This document shows positions 48,778 through 60,617 of a stretch of 64,000 bases of DNA, piece by piece. The stretch spans positions 10,410,188-10,474,187 of the forward strand of contig NC_064048.1 of assembly GCF_932526225.1 (NCBI RefSeq). Reading direction: 5' to 3'. The translations under genes were made by a program, and so were the position numbers. The first letter of the stretch is position 1. Each line of letters opens with the position of its first letter. Below the pieces are notes generated by a model. It was not told the origin of the DNA and made no database searches. It saw only the letters and a program-made list of their open reading frames with translations. This stretch comes from Nematostella vectensis (taxonomy: Eukaryota > Cnidaria > Anthozoa > Actiniaria > Edwardsiidae).

Positions 48778-50305
48778 ATAGGTGAGTTCCGTCTGAAAAA
48801 AACTTGCATTTAGACGGCTTAAGCTTCAGACAAAACTCACTTAAACGCTGAAGTACCGCCTCCAGGCGATGAAGCATTTCTTCGAAAGTTCTTGCGAACA
48901 CAATCATGTCGTCCAGGTATGCCAAACAGATGTTCAGGTTTAGCCCCGTTAAACAACGTTCCATTAGACGTTGGAATGTTGCTGGACTGTTGGTCAATCC
49001 AAATGGCATCCTGTTGAACTCGAACAATCCAAAAGGCGTGGTCATCGCTGTCTTAGACTTGTCCTCTTTTTCTACTTCGACCTGAAGATACCCACTCTGC
49101 AAGTCCAATGAACAAAACCATTGCGCCCCTTGTAAGGACTCCAGGGTTTCTGTAATACGCGGGATCGGGTAAGAGTCCCTGACCGTCTTCTCATTAAGCT
49201 GCCGAAAGTCTACATATACGCGCAAAGCTCCATCTTTCTTCCGGACAAGGACAACCGGTGAGGCATATGGGCTATTAGACTCGCGTATCGTACCCGATTC
49301 TAGCAAATCCTCGATTGCAGATCTAAACTCTTCAAGCTGTCCAGGGGGGACGCGCCGATGGGGTTGCCGAACCGGGATATCGTCAGTCAATTTAATAGTA
49401 TGCTTCACTGCGTCAGTCCTGCCCAAATCCTTATCGTGCATTGCAAAGGTGTGAGACATTTTGTTTATCAACGATTGCACCCTAGCCTTTTGTGCAAGCG
49501 ACAAAGGAGTATCCGACAGGTCGACCTCTATCACTGTAGTTGACCCGTGGTCGCCTACCGAACGGTGTACCACCACTCCTTGTACCACCTGTGCACTAGC
49601 AATAGCTGCTTTACGGGGAATATCGATTGGCTGCGTAGAGTTGTTTGTCAACTCTACTGGCACACGACACTTGGTTCCCTTCCTAGGTAAGCTAATAAGG
49701 CTAGGCGTAGCCGATAGTCCCATTGAGTTTGACCTGCCAGTCCCTGTCTCAATCAAGACTTTCACATTACACCCTGGCATAGACGGGGCAACTCACCAAA
49801 TGCACACAGTTTCTTGAGGCCCCACTTTTATGGAATGTCGTGACGCGCTCCTTATTGTCATCCTACCGTCTGTTTCCTCACCGAAAACTTTAGCGAATTG
49901 TTTTAAAGAACGATAAACACACATCCACGTTGCCGAAATCCTTGCGTTTTGTGGGAACAATTTTCCTTGTGCCATCTGACAGCTCCGCCTACATCTAAGT
50001 GACAAATTAGTGCCGATAACAAAAGGCACAGGCGAATTGTACTCATTATCAGGTACCACTAGTTCCAGTGTCTCAAACGTCTCATTAGTCCCAATTCCTT
50101 CTACAGGAAAATAAAATTCCACCGATATGTAGCCTATAAATGGTACATCCTGGCCACCGGCGCCAACAACACGTATCAGATCACTTATTGGTCTCACAGC
50201 ACGATGCAACAAATAGCGTTTGTAGAATGATTCGGAAACCGATGTTACCTGACTGCCTGTGTCGAGCAGCGCCAGCCAGCATTGCCATCTGCAAAGGCTA
50301 CACAC
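48683..50305 (-). pseudogene. Gypsy pol: protease and reverse transcriptase
   Basis: The protease has WLALLDTGSQVTS, with the catalytic DTG. One in-frame TGA (49,793-49,795) separates it from the RT. The RT has CSLDLQSGYLQVEV, MPFGLTNSPATFQRLM and AYLDDMIVF, with the YxDD catalytic motif intact. After CKFF the frame is lost at the A-run noted for the RNase H region. Confidence 0.92.
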
Positions 50306-50381
50306 TCATTTGCTTCGCCGACTAGGTCGCTTGGTAATTCTCGGGCACTAATTCCAACAGGTGGGGGACTGTCCGAATTGT

Positions 50382-51630
50382 TTAAGACCTCTGATTGCCC
50401 CATGGCAGAGGCCTCTGCCCGTTTCCCTGGTTACCGAACTGCTGAGGTGGTCTGTTTCCCTGGTTACGGAACTGCGGGGGGTTTCTGCAGCCAATGCCCA
50501 CGTGACCTCGTTCTCCACAGTTGTAGCAGGTCGGGCGGTCGCCACTAGGCTCTTGAGCCCGCCGCCCTCTCGCGATAGGGGCTCGTCCCACAACAGAATC
50601 CAGCGGAGCACTCTCATCGGCCCCAGGCCCCCGCTCCAGGGTTTCCTTAAGGACTCCTCTAACCTCTCTCGAGAAAGCTGCGCAGATTTCTGCTATCCAT
50701 TCTGTTTTTTCTTTCTTGGTGCTTTCCCGGGCTTCCTGCGGTTCGGCCTTGACGGTAACATTGGATCGGGCCACGCGTTTTGGGGCCTGGGTCGAGGAGA
50801 GCTCTTTTTCTCCCTATCGGGCTGCAGTGATAAGCTAAGAAAAGCTTTTGCACGCGTCTTTACGGTGTCTTGCTTTGTCTTTGATCTCAGGATGCAAGCC
50901 TGACCACAACAGCATACGCAGTTGCCTCTCAACGGCACTTTCGTCCGGCAAGAGTTCTGTATTCCTTACGTAAGCGAGCCTCACGTGGTTGTCGAGGCGC
51001 GAGGCAAAACACGCTACTTCTTCCCCTTCTTTCTGCTTAAAAGTATAAGCTTCCGCTAAAAGCTCGTCCCCTGTGGCAGTCAGCGCGTCGCTGTAGAATT
51101 GATCGAGGGTTTCCAACAGCGCTTCACACGATGCGTCGACCCCTAATCCCACGAGTTTGGTTTTCGCTTCCCCCTGTAGTGAACGGCGGATTTGTTCGGA
51201 AATCACCTCCGTCGAATAAAGGCCGCCTCGAACCGTGCTCTCGACTTCGAATCTCCACACTCTGTATGAAACGCCTTTCTCCTTATTCGTGCTAAACCCG
51301 TAAAAGGGCGAGAATTGAGGACGCGATAGGATTTGTTGTTGTTGATGTTGTTGTTTCACGCTCGCGTTATTAGTCGTCCCATGCACGAAACGGACTTCGT
51401 CTCCTTCGACTTGTAGTCCACAGCAATGTCGTAAAAAAGACTCCAGCTTCACGAATTCCTCCTTAAAAAAACTTCAGCGGCGATCCGAATTTCTTCTCAT
51501 ACTCTTCGACTAGTTTTGCCACAGGAATACGAAATTCCTCCGAGGGAGCTCCTTGTGTTTTCAACTCCACTACGAGTTCAGTAACCCGCTTGTGTTCCAT
51601 ATACAACTTCTCCTCTACCGAAAGATCCAT
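50382..51630 (-). pseudogene. Gypsy gag with zinc knuckle, interrupted
   Basis: A possible start ATG is at 51,630. The frame breaks at a seven-A run (about 51,463-51,470), resumes at 51,452, and hits a stop at 50,835. The capsid-like part includes YRVWRFEVES and LRMLLWSGLHPEIKDKA. A CCHC knuckle (CYNCGERGHVGIGC) lies near 50,530, in the nucleocapsid region. Confidence 0.82.
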
Positions 51631-51667
51631 GTCTAACTGCTCGAACGTCCCGTCGGGGGTGCCAATA

Positions 51668-51874
51668 TGTAATAGCTTGGTCTGGTTTGGTGGCCCAGAG
51701 ACAAAGAATTACAATGAAGTTGGGACGTTTAACAATATAATTCACTCGCTGTCGACATCGGGTTCAAGTCTAAATCTGATACACCCAGCATCGTATTACT
51801 AGCGACCTAACTGTCATACAATCATCAACTTAATCTCTTAATCTGTTCCGCTACATCACGCACACATCACTACA
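51668..51874 (-). repeat. 5' LTR of the gypsy element
   Basis: 207 bases. Followed on the right by the CAAG target duplication at 51,875-51,878. Confidence 0.92.
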
Positions 51875-52409
51875 CAAGCGGTTGTTATAAGGAATGTATG
51901 GATGAAAGTCTTGGTGAAAGTTTCTACTGATAGAAATACAACAAACCGCTTCAAACAATGTGAGCATTCTATCCAGAGAAATAAAATAAAGGAACACTAA
52001 TAATGACAAAGGCTACCGTCAGAGCCTGTAATATTACAGTAGCCTTCTGCTATCTGTGGAAGAAAAGAATATCAGTGTTTTATTTCAGGGCTGTGACGAG
52101 CGAAGCCTCTTTGAAGCCAGCGGTAATAAAATATGCCGGGTTTTCTTGACGTAGTTAACTTTTTTTCACTTGCAAAGGTTTTATTTTTTAACCACAGGTC
52201 AACCGTCAATCTTCCATGAAAGGTTGATTCTTCAAACTCTTCTTGAGCATTCAAGAAACTATAGCACAATGTTATTAATACATTTTTAAGGTATTTTCAT
52301 TTTTACCGCACTAGCAATACAATTGGGAAGCCTGTGTCTTATAGCCACTTAGAGACCTGGGCACCGTCTAGTTCCAGTCTTCCCGTTTTCCTTCACTTCC
52401 AAACGTAAA

Positions 52410-54023
52410 ATGGCGCAAGCTGCATCGAGAACGTTGCAGAGCCTTCATTCATTCCACGAGAATATTCAAGACGAGATATCTTGCCCCATCTGTTATGAGG
52501 ACTTTGAAGAGCCCAAGTGCTTGCCAAAATGTGCACATAATATCTGCAGGGAATGCCTGTTGGGAATTATTGAAAAAGCCCAACTGGAACGATTCGAATG
52601 CCCCATATGTCGAGCGATAGTTGCCGTCCCAAAAGATGGAATTGACGGATTTCCTACTAACTCTCTACTTGTACGCCTCGTAGAAAACGCACCCGGCAGA
52701 AAGGAAAAGCAAGCTATCAAACAAGCAATGACGGATTATTTAAACACCAAGGCATTTGCAGAGAAATCTATCAAGGAACTTCGGGTACAAGTCGGCGTTG
52801 AGTCTTCTAAGAAAGCAATAACGTTGAGAAGTGAGATTGCAAAACACGCTGATGAGATGGTAGCGAAGATACGATCAGAGGAGAGATCGTTGTGCGTTGA
52901 GGTGGAAATGTTTTTAGATGGCTACAGTATGAAAGCCATGAGTATACTTGAGAACGCAGAGATGAATTTAAACCATACTTTTGATGAAGGGGCAAACTTT
53001 GTCAAACAAGCAAATATGGCTTTACAGGGAAAAGCGGAGGACCTCATAGATGCTAAAGACTGTATTGTTGGGCAGTTCAAGGAGCTAAGCAAGGATCTGG
53101 ACATGTCACACATTGACGGTGTTATGAATTACAAAATAGAGTACATTAAAGGTCAAGTAGAGGGACAGTTTCTTGGCAAGGTTTCTGCTTCTGGCTTAAA
53201 GTTGTTGGAAGGTCCTAAAACTCAAACTGACATTTCGATTGGTGACATCAGTTATGGTAAGAAATGGGACTGTTTCAGCATTCCAGGAAAACCTACAAGT
53301 TTTTCTGTTTCCCCAAAATCAGGAGACATTGCCATTTTGTGTGCTGATGATCGCGAAGTCTATCGTTATGATATGAGTGGTAAACTTTGCAGGCACTATG
53401 ACTTTAACCAGGGAATCCTAACTGATGTGGCATTTTCTGTTGATGACTGTATACTTGTCACAGACACAGCTAACAACAGAGTGCTATTCATCAGAGCAGA
53501 TGGTTCCTCACATATGAATATCTTTATTTTCGATACTAATATCAGATTTATTAGTGTCGACTCGAGAGGACGGCTGATATTGACCTCATGTCCAAAAGAT
53601 GGCAAGGGTCGAGCTTGCATCCTTGTTTTCTCTCCAAGTAAAATTTTCAGTTTCATGTTTGGAGAAGAAACTCTGACGAATCCCTCTAACAGAGCCTTGT
53701 TCCACAATGGTTCTTTTCTTGTTGTGGATGATGATGGCAAAGGGATAAAAGTCTTTGATGATGAAGGACAATTTATGAGGACCCTAAACTTGGGTTTCAT
53801 TGTTTCAAGCATAGCAATAGATCTAAAAGTGCCTGAATCTTTTATTGCTGTCAGCGAGAATGACAGGATATCTAAGGTTACAACAAGAAGTTGGGCTGTC
53901 TTAAAGACCATCAGTACTGTCACTGAACCAATAAAACTTCTACACATCAACAGAAAAGGTAGATTTGTCTCAATTATAGAAAAGAATGGTCAACATTTTT
54001 GTTTATGTAAGGACTCTATTTGA
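52410..54023 (+). CDS. RING-coiled coil-NHL (TRIM-like) E3 ubiquitin ligase, single exon, 537 aa
   Basis: The RING finger has C25, C28, C41, H43, C46, C49, C64 and C67 in C3HC4 order (CPICYEDFEEPK ... FECPICRA). A helical, probably coiled-coil region follows (about 95-235), rich in Lys, Glu and Ala. The C-terminal 250 residues contain repeated blade-like segments such as VAFSVDDCILVTDTANNRVLF and IAIDLKVPESFIAVSENDRI, as in NHL/beta-propeller TRIM proteins (TRIM2/3/71 type). I see no B-box between RING and coiled coil, where most TRIM proteins have one. It likely acts in the cytoplasm as a ubiquitin ligase; the substrate is unknown. The whole frame is open in one exon, with ATG at 52,410 in a good context (AAAATGG). 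Confidence 0.92.
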   Translation: MAQAASRTLQSLHSFHENIQDEISCPICYEDFEEPKCLPKCAHNICRECLLGIIEKAQLERFECPICRAIVAVPKDGIDGFPTNSLLVRLVENAPGRKEKQAIKQAMTDYLNTKAFAEKSIKELRVQVGVESSKKAITLRSEIAKHADEMVAKIRSEERSLCVEVEMFLDGYSMKAMSILENAEMNLNHTFDEGANFVKQANMALQGKAEDLIDAKDCIVGQFKELSKDLDMSHIDGVMNYKIEYIKGQVEGQFLGKVSASGLKLLEGPKTQTDISIGDISYGKKWDCFSIPGKPTSFSVSPKSGDIAILCADDREVYRYDMSGKLCRHYDFNQGILTDVAFSVDDCILVTDTANNRVLFIRADGSSHMNIFIFDTNIRFISVDSRGRLILTSCPKDGKGRACILVFSPSKIFSFMFGEETLTNPSNRALFHNGSFLVVDDDGKGIKVFDDEGQFMRTLNLGFIVSSIAIDLKVPESFIAVSENDRISKVTTRSWAVLKTISTVTEPIKLLHINRKGRFVSIIEKNGQHFCLCKDSI

Positions 54024-57000
54024 GAATAGCAGAGCTAAGTCCTACATTTAGTAACACAAAATTATTTCTTTTCCAAAATAACCATTAAAACAGAGTTGAA
54101 GGAGAAGCGTCAAGCCTTTCCTAGCCTGCCGTTGATAAATCTTCAAAATTCTGTCTGTTTAACCCATTGACTCCTGGCTTTTTTTGAGCTGAATTTACAA
54201 AAAAACAGACTGAACACAGATACCTCCCCCCCTATCCTGAGTTTTATACAGCCCGTCAAAGTCAAACACAGCTGCACCTAGTCAGCGGTATCCGAGCTTT
54301 CCAACAGTGCTTTGCGGTCCCCACTTTTAATCCCTCGTCGTTGTGCTGAAGCCAGCACAAGTTGATGGTTGCTTGTGTTTTTCATCAAAAATACAGCTAT
54401 GAACATATTAGGAGAGTGTCTCAGGACATCATGAAGTCTTTTGGGGCATAATTGAGTGCTTTGCTTATGGATATTTGCAAGCAAAGGTGGATTCATGATG
54501 ATTTTTTCTTGTTTGGCTTTGCCTGGATGAGAAAATAATTTTCTAATGAATCACCACAGCTCTCCTAAATGCTGTCTTTTCTGAAACCAAATTGATTCCA
54601 AAATTGTTTACACTGCTATTCTGGGTCTGTATGACCTGGAATTGATTCGTTTGGCTTTGGGGTGAAAAGACTTATAAAAAACCATCTGACTTTGGGGAGA
54701 GGGGTGGAGATAGGAATTTTTCCCTGGATCTCCCAGAATGCTTTTCAATCCGTAAAGGCATCTTCATGGTTTTACTAGCCTTAAAGTAGTGGACATTGTG
54801 TTTTGAGGCCATGGAAATGAACCTGGAGGATCAGAATAAAGGTATCTATTTGTGTCTTGAGCTGTGTTTGCTGATCTCTCTCCCTTGTGTTGTATTTTGA
54901 GCGTTTTATTGAGAGGGGTGATTCTGCTTTTCTTTCCTTGTTCGATATGAAATTTGTCAAAGAACCTGTGCTATTATTTGGCTTAAGAGTAGTTGCCAAC
55001 ACCTTGGTTGGATGCATATCTTCAAGACCATTTATCCCTTAGACTGATGCCTGAGTATCTTCATCTTGTTGTGATTAGTTTGCATTTATGAATTTTTTGG
55101 GTTGTGGGTAATAATAATGATAATAATAATAATACTTCATTTTTATAGCGCCATTTCCTAAAGCTCAATGGTACTTCCCAAAGCCGGTACAGGCCGGTTG
55201 AGGGGTCAATGTGTTAACTGCCCATCCGAAAGCTAAATCCAAGTTTCTGTTATGAACAATGTTTTTTTTTTCTTATAAGCTAGCATTTTATTTTCAAGGA
55301 TAAACGTTTTCTGATTAAAAAATCAGTGAGATGAAATTTGCAGTTGTTTGTGAGGTTTAGCAAGCTGGCGTGAGGTCCAGCGATCACTATTGGAAGTCAA
55401 ATCAGGCACGAATTTGGATCGAAGCAAGTTCTCAGTATATTTATTAGAAGGGTAATCGAATATTCAATGCTGATAAAAATAATATTAATGGTAAGACTTT
55501 TAGTACAAGGTTTATTTATTGCATTAGGTAAACACAACTTGACGTACACTACAGTATATCATTCTCTCCATTTGAGTATTCCTTTTTTACCTCTCTCTTA
55601 TCTCCCTTTAGCTTGGGTAATTTTTCTACTGGTGGTCTCTGCTTATTCCTAGTCACAGTCACAGTCACCAACTTGGAATAATAACCGGCAATGTTAGACA
55701 TATTTTATTAGTAGAGGAAGGTGTAATTTATTTGTTCAGCCACGTAAAGCTCTGAAGCGTAACTCCGGAATTTACAACAAAATAAATATCTAATACGAAC
55801 CACAACAGAGTCTTCAATATGGCCTCTAGGGACCTCTCCAAGTGCTGAAAACATATAGATGCCTAGTTCATCAAGAAATAAGAGATTTCTCAGGGGGTTT
55901 GAGTCATAACAAAAAGTTTGATTAACTAGCGCGATTCTCTTGCAATCTTCGTTATCAACTGATTCTCTCGTATAATGGACGTCTCTAATTGGCTATTATG
56001 AGAAGTAGTGCACAGTCTTCCCGTCTTGCAAGTTAAACAGATTACAAATTTAATATTTTAGAAACAAAATATATGAAGTATTAGATCTATTGATAATTTG
56101 ACATATTCAGACCTCTCAATAAGAAGATATATAACCTTTTTAGACTACTTATTGCAAATACAAATGAAAAAAAAATTCATTGCACTCAACAATAAAATCA
56201 ACTTAGTGATTGTACTTGGTGTCCATTAAGCCAAATCACAGGTTGTGTAATCAAATACAAACTGAACTGCCTTATTCAGGGGCGCTTTATTAAGAGGGTT
56301 TTTTTAAAAACCAAGACATTAAAATGTCTTGGGATGGAATCCTATTAAAATACCAAATGGAATGAGACACTGTAATCAACAATCAAATTATCTGGGTCAT
56401 TGTACTCCTTGGCAAGAACATCAGTTATTAAAAATAATTGAAGCTTTAGATAATAATACTTGACATACAGTAGCTCATGGAAAAGAATAAAGAATAATGT
56501 GTGAAATAGCATCTTTATTATGATGCATGGTTTATAGTTTTCAGAGCAGCATTAGTTGAAATAGGTGGAGTTACTGCCAGTTACTGGCTCCTTGTTATAA
56601 TTATTCAAAAGGTTCTAATAATAATAATAATACAACTTTAGATTCATTTGAACCTTGAATAAAAATTTTAGAGAACACAACAATTTTTAAAACTTAACCA
56701 ACAGCTGCATCACTAATGAAAGTTATAGTCCTGTTTTTAGCAACCCACACTAAGTTCATCTAGTATAACTTATTTTCCTTGCACAATTGGATGGTCATCC
56801 CTTACCCTGCATGCTCTTAGTCTCCCTCGCAGGCATTTTAAGGCAGGTGTCACTCGCAAGCAACTCTCTAGCATGCTAGATGCTCTGGCAATGATAATAT
56901 TTATTGTTTCTACCTTTTGAGCTTGTGACCTCTATTAAAAAGACACCTTGGTTGGTGCTTTGATAAGCTTAATATCTAATGGTGGTACCATATCAAGTGG

Positions 57001-57863
57001 TCACCTTAGGGACCAAGCCAAGTGGCCACTTTTTCGAGGTTGGTCCTTTAATAAAGACATTTAGATGCAGTTGTACATCTCTAATAAATGACTACAGTAG
57101 AGACCCTTTAGGGCCAAAGGAAACCTTGATTCAATAAATGTTTTTTTATAGAAAGTAAAACTGAAGAGGTTACGTTTGAATGCATGGGCAATGAAAGCAA
57201 AGCAATATTGTGGGGGGGGGGCACAAAAATGCAATGCCCCCCTACTGAGAAAATTATTGCTGCCCACTCCCCTCCCCCCCCCCCCCCCCCCCCCCCCCGG
57301 TTCGATGGGGAAATATCAAATATTTCAGAATTTTAAAAAGTGGCTGCTTTATAGAGGGTGCCCATAGACCCGCATGTACAAATGGTGTAGAATGTGTGTG
57401 TTGTCTGGAGAACGAGCCAGACCCATATAAAATCCTTGACATTTTGTAACTAAAAATAATCGACTTACCATAAAGGGAAGCAAAGTTCATGAAGGTCTTT
57501 CCTGCGATACATTTTAGCTCTTGTGCTCTCTTTAAAGAACATGACAATATGACCTCGGTCGCAAGCCCTCAATGGTTTCATTATAGCTTCTTTCTGCCTG
57601 ATTTTGTTTAATTCACTCGCAGTACTTTAAAAAACTTCGCGCCAAATGTTTTGATTTATTCAGCATACGGTCAGCGGTTACTTCTTCTTTCCAGGCCTAT
57701 TGTCGGTCATCGCAAATAACGCCTAGCTCTTATTTACTTATTTGTGTGTATAACAGTGTATAACGTATAACACAATAATCGTTTTATTTTTTTCTACAAT
57801 ACTGCTAAAAACCACATTTTTTTACCTTTACAAGATATATCACCTTTGTAATTAACTCAGGAG
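54024..57863. other. Intergenic region between TRIM-like and OARD1-like genes
   Basis: The first part should be the TRIM 3' UTR. No exon is recognised. A (TAA)n stretch followed by TTTATAGCGCCATTTCC (55,108-55,155) looks like the end of a dispersed element. A C-run of about 30 bases lies at 57,268-57,298. Confidence 0.5.
57636..57646 (+). promoter_or_regulatory. E2F-like site upstream of the OARD1-like gene
   Basis: TTCGCGCCAAA matches the E2F consensus core (GCGCCAAA), 218 bases before the ATG at 57,864. Function is inferred from the motif only. Confidence 0.3.
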
Positions 57864-59621
57864 ATGGCAGTGGCACGAAGAGTTGCAAAATCTCGACTTT
57901 TTGAAGGTAAAATTCGATTCATATTGTAATTTGTTTCCATATGATTTTTGTAAAGAAAATCTCCCTTTGATTTTTTTTTCTCAGTTCAAAATATCAGAAA
58001 TGCGTTATCTGTGTGGTCAAGGTTTCTCTCTACGAATCCAGTAAATAGTAAGGTAAAGGTTTGCTCAATCCTGGTAGATCAAAATAGCTTTGTTTAAATT
58101 GCATTTAATATTAAAATATTCTCTGAATTACAGAACACCCCTCACCATTATTGATTTAATGCCTCGTTCCTAAGAAATTGAAATATGTGAAGTTCTTTTG
58201 TAGAACTGTTCCGGCGGCGTATTCTGTTGTAACTACCTTTTTAAAGATTTTGTTTTACTAGATCTTATTTCCAAACCTCATTGTCATAATAATTTCAATC
58301 TGTGAATAATAAACCCTCTTTTATAAGAACCTTTTTTAAATGAACGTCCAACCTGAGATTTCACCAAATTTTAAGAACATGCCGAGCCTCAGATAGCAGA
58401 AATAAAATTCTTGTTTAATCCTGATGCGTTTTAAAATGCATGAATCAAATTGTGCTCCTAGTAACAACCTTTTTATTGATATTGATCATTAGTGTAATTC
58501 TCTTCCTAATAATTTATTGGTTATTATATTCTTACATACATTAAAATCTCCAAAGGCAGTCTTATTGGTAGAACGTACACCAATTATTTTGTTGAAAGAA
58601 AAATGTAACTTCTCCATTCTCCGTGCAATTTGTTATAAAACAGGCATGCATTTGATAGGAGGATTCATATGGCATTTTTTTCCACATAAAACTTTTACTT
58701 GGCAGCTCAAGAGGGGCTTTAAGCCCCCTACTGTATAACTGAAACTTTGTAGTTGTAGCATGCACCAATAAGTATTCCCTTAAAATGTTATAGGGGATGT
58801 GTAAAGTAGAAGAACTTCGGGGTCGTCCATGGGTGTTGCTTGCATCAGCCCCAGAGGTGTCCTTAGCTTGTGCTGTCAGTAGAGACTTTGAAATGCATAA
58901 AGGAATTGCTAAAGAGTTCAAGAGGACATTCGGAGACATCACAAGTCTCAAGGAGCAAAGTAAGATTTGAAGAGAAGAATAATATGCTATATATCGATAT
59001 ATTATATTTTCTATTAAAAATTATGTGCCTTATTTCTTCTACTACTTTTACTACAGAAAAGAGTGTTGGAGATATAGCTGTACTCCGTCGAAATGAAAAC
59101 AGTTTTGTCTACTATTTGGTAAGTTGAAATAATAGAATTTTTTTCTCATTTTTCATATTTTCAACAGATTACAGGGGCGTAGCCAGGGGATGGCCTAGGG
59201 CCCCCCCCCCTTTACCACCCAAAACTACAGTAAATACATGAAACATCTAAAATACAGGAGAAAATGCCTGAAAGTCGCTTCTGGGCCCCCTCCTGTTAAA
59301 AATCCTGGATACTCCGCTGGATTATGTTCTTTATGTAATAACATATACTGATTTGATAACTGTCAGAAAACTTTCTGCTTATTATTTTTAAAAATACTTT
59401 AGGTAACCCGTGATAGGTGGTGGGACAAGGCAACACATGAATCTTTCTTCTCCTCCATAACAGCAATGCGAGATCACTGTGTAGAGAATGGAGTTACAAA
59501 GTTGACGTTACCACGTCTAGGGTCAGCAGAAGACTGGTTAGGCTGGGACGCTGTCAGGGATATAATAACTGAAGTGTTTGCTGACACTGGAGTCTCTTTG
59601 ACAGCTTATTCTTCGAGATAG
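57864..59621 (+). CDS. OARD1-like (TARG1) macrodomain protein, 5 exons, 185 aa
   Basis: Exons are 57,864-57,906, 57,985-58,052, 58,794-58,959, 59,057-59,118 and 59,403-59,621. Phases agree and total 558 nt. From exon 3 on it follows the human OARD1 fold in order: SLACAVSRDFEMHKGIAKEF, KKSVGDIAVLRR, FVYYLVTRDRWWDKATHESF, LTLPRLGSAEDWLGW and the C-terminal helix. OARD1 removes terminal ADP-ribose and O-acetyl-ADP-ribose. The Asp of the GLD loop is kept (SAED), but the glycines before it differ. The lysine I recall as catalytic K84 aligns with an Arg (VTRDR), and the first-strand GD motif is not evident. The N-terminal 37 residues (MAVARRVAKSRLF, RNALSVWSRFLST) are Arg/Ser-rich and nearly free of acidic residues, which suggests a mitochondrial presequence absent from human OARD1. 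Confidence 0.87.
58319..58480. repeat. Dispersed repeat, copy 2 (in OARD1-like intron 2)
   Basis: Homologous to 42,715-42,880, sharing AAGAACCTTTTT and AACATGCCGAGCCTCAGATA. Confidence 0.6.
59167..59324. mobile_element. 148-bp MITE (hAT-like ends) in OARD1-like intron 4
   Basis: The left end CAGGGGCGTAGCCAGGG (from 59,172) mirrors the right end CCTGGATACTCCGCTG (to 59,319). GATTA flanks both sides. hAT elements make 8-bp duplications, so the 5 bases here may be a decayed copy. Confidence 0.6.
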
Positions 59622-60597
59622 CTTTTACAATGTTCAAGCAAACATAAGGTACCAGAAAAAAATGTCTGTCTCATTTAAGATCCACTGGCCCAGGTGACAT
59701 TGTCCCAAAATCTTTTGGCTTGAATTTCTTTAAAAAGAGGTTTATTGTAAAACAGTTTTGTTCTAAATTGATTTAATCTATTAGTTTAATATCTCCTACA
59801 TATTTATATCTCATGAGTGCAACAGTCCGGTTTGTTGCTTGATTGGTCAAATGCAGATTTCACTGTTTAAATTGAAATACCATAAGTTAGCCTAATTGAT
59901 AAGTGTTTCTTCGGATACAGAGTTCTTATTGCTAGAACATCAAGGAGAAAATAGACCACTGACATCCAGGGTTAACCTTTTATTATGGAACCTGGAGTAG
60001 TTAGTTATGAGGAGATGATAAAGCAAAATCCAAGGCTGAAAATATACTGTTTGTAAGGTAATTCCCTTTGTTTGTTTACCTCAAAGTATTTTTTTTTTCA
60101 TAGAAGTGTGGCAGAGCTTTTTTGTATAGAATGACATTAGTGAATCTCATTCAGCATCCTGCCTGTCCTTAACAAAATGCTTGAGACTATTAGAACTATC
60201 TCTGGTGTTATGTTGCACTTGGAGGGCAACACCAAAAATATATATATTGATGCTGGGAGAACTGGAAGCAATATTGGATTCAAATGGCGAATAGAGTTCA
60301 ATATTCTCTATTCTTCAGCCAACTTCTGTATCAAACGTAACAGCTAACAGCTATTTATTTGCTTGTTTTGTCAGTGTTAGGTTACTGGCTTTTCTTGTAG
60401 ATGATTAAATGTTTTCATTCATTATTGTTACATTTGTGTTATTTAAATAGTTTATATATATACCTTTGAATGAAACAAATGCCTCGTTCTGCTTTTTCTT
60501 AGGTACCATATTCTAATAATGCATTTTAGGGTCCCCAAATGGTCTTTGGCAAGCAATTGCCTTTTTTTTATGCGAGACCAAGCATTTTTAGTTGTTG

Positions 60598-60617
60598 AAT
60601 AAATCATATTGAATAAA
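60598..60617 (+). terminator. Two AATAAA signals, possible end of the OARD1-like transcript
   Basis: AATAAA at 60,598-60,603 and 60,612-60,617, about 980 bases after the stop. The intervening 59,622-60,597 shows no gene. A nearer non-canonical site is possible. Confidence 0.35.

Larger units (their letters stand above)
45983..51874 (-). mobile_element. Full-length, decayed Ty3/gypsy LTR retrotransposon (5.9 kb)
   Basis: The element lies on the minus strand between two direct repeats that start TG and end CA (45,983-46,195 and 51,668-51,874). It is flanked by CAAG on both sides (45,979-45,982 and 51,875-51,878). A purine tract (GGGGGGAGAA on the minus strand) borders the 3' LTR. A TGGCACCCCC primer-binding site starts three bases inside the 5' LTR; I cannot name the tRNA. 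The order gag, protease, RT, RNase H, integrase is that of Ty3/gypsy. Several nonsense codons and frame breaks make it non-autonomous. Confidence 0.93.

Noticed and set aside
46454-50903. Numerous plus-strand open frames across the gypsy element
   Set aside because: They are shadows of the minus-strand pol and gag genes, which carry all the recognisable motifs.
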